Below are positions 4,809 to 5,042 of a stretch of DNA of 5,042 bases, one piece after another. The first letter of the stretch is position 1. Each line of letters begins with the position of its first letter. The stretch comes from Dysgonamonadaceae bacterium (GTDB lineage: Bacteria; Bacteroidota; Bacteroidia; Bacteroidales; Azobacteroidaceae), in contig JAISNS010000121.1 of assembly GCA_031276105.1 (NCBI GenBank), positions 1-5,042 of the forward strand, in the 5' to 3' direction. A program made the position numbers and the translations under genes. The notes beneath the pieces were generated by a model that made no database searches, had not been told where the DNA came from, and was given only the letters and a program-made list of their open reading frames with translations.

Positions 4809-5042
4809 ATGGGCCGCAAACGATTGTCACGTCCGAGTACGGAGAGTTTATTTTCTACGGTAAGTGGTATGCTTGTGCCATCACACATATTAGCGTATTT
4901 TGAGATATGGGACGCCCACGAATACAGCGATCGTTGGGTGATAGAGATGCGGGAAAAGGAGGGCTATATCCCCGAAGCGTTGTCAAGTTTCGAGGATGTA
5001 GTATTTGACGGCTACACAAATCCAGTAGAGACGTTGAGTCAC
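4809..5042 (+). CDS. Transposase-like protein, N-terminal part (runs off the window)
   Basis: The first 78 codons of an open frame that continues past the window edge. The protein starts MGRKRLSRPS, a basic N-terminus, followed by a segment reading GMLVPSHILAYFEIWDAHEY (20-39), then MREKEGYIPEAL (47-58) and DVVFDGYTNP (63-72). This pattern (LxPxxILxYFE, then an EK...P segment, then a short G[FY] turn) resembles the separate N-terminal proteins of ISAon1-type insertion sequences in Bacteroidetes. I recognise it by general resemblance only, and the catalytic domain is not in view. The start follows a purine-rich AGAAGAAAT and a fitting promoter at 4751-4784. It could be another DNA-binding protein. 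Family assignment is weak; that it is a real gene is more likely. Confidence 0.55.
   Translation, partial: MGRKRLSRPSTESLFSTVSGMLVPSHILAYFEIWDAHEYSDRWVIEMREKEGYIPEALSSFEDVVFDGYTNPVETLSH

Larger units (their letters stand above)
4619..5042 (+). mobile_element. Probable left part of an insertion sequence (partial, boundary uncertain)
   Basis: A transposase-like 5' gene end with its own promoter, preceded by a long palindrome and short direct repeats, sits between an ordinary biosynthetic operon and the window edge. This suggests an insertion sequence whose right part lies outside. I cannot fix the left end: it could be at the palindrome's outer edge (4619), just inside it (about 4731), or to its left (about 4569). 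No target-site duplication can be tested without the right end. Confidence 0.4.

Overview
The window looks like chromosome from a member of the Bacteroidales/Bacteroidetes. Three things point there. Five promoters fit the Bacteroidetes pattern of a -33 TTG/TTTG box followed 22-23 nt later by a -7 TAnnTTTG box. The start codons lack clear Shine-Dalgarno sequences. The encoded ArgH, PyrE, SRPBCC and ApgM-type proteins closely resemble Bacteroides-type homologues, and pyrE - SRPBCC - argH is a gene order I recall from that group. Species cannot be told from the sequence.

Layout. Positions 1-296 are non-coding: an outward, leftward promoter (P1), a short repeat, and a rightward promoter (P2) driving a tRNA-Pro(CGG) at 297-369. 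Positions 370-613 are non-coding, with a possible terminator at 589-619. Promoter P3 (625-659) drives apgM (714-1925), an archaeal-type phosphoglycerate mutase homologue of the branch that has been proposed to act as homoserine kinase. It converges, with a 6-nt gap, on a leftward operon reading pyrE (4421-3780), a small SRPBCC protein (3772-3353) and argH (3266-1932), driven by a promoter at 4487-4519. An array of 7-bp repeats fills the SRPBCC-argH gap. To the right lie a 112-bp near-perfect palindrome (4619-4730), whose core is a bidirectional intrinsic terminator, and then a promoter and the 5' end of a transposase-like gene (4809 to the window edge). This is probably the left end of an insertion sequence.

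Function. PyrE makes OMP in pyrimidine synthesis and ArgH makes arginine. Both pathways start from carbamoyl phosphate, which gives their shared operon some metabolic logic. The SRPBCC protein has no assigned role. If the ApgM homologue is the homoserine kinase, it belongs to threonine synthesis rather than glycolysis.

The most unusual features are non-coding: a 50-bp promoter module present twice in inverted, outward-facing orientation around the tRNA (48/50 identical), with a third diverged copy at the tRNA; the 112-bp palindrome; the heptamer foldback; and a roughly 26-bp motif shared by position 97 and both sides of the palindrome. No CRISPR array, phage genes or clearly new multi-gene system is visible.
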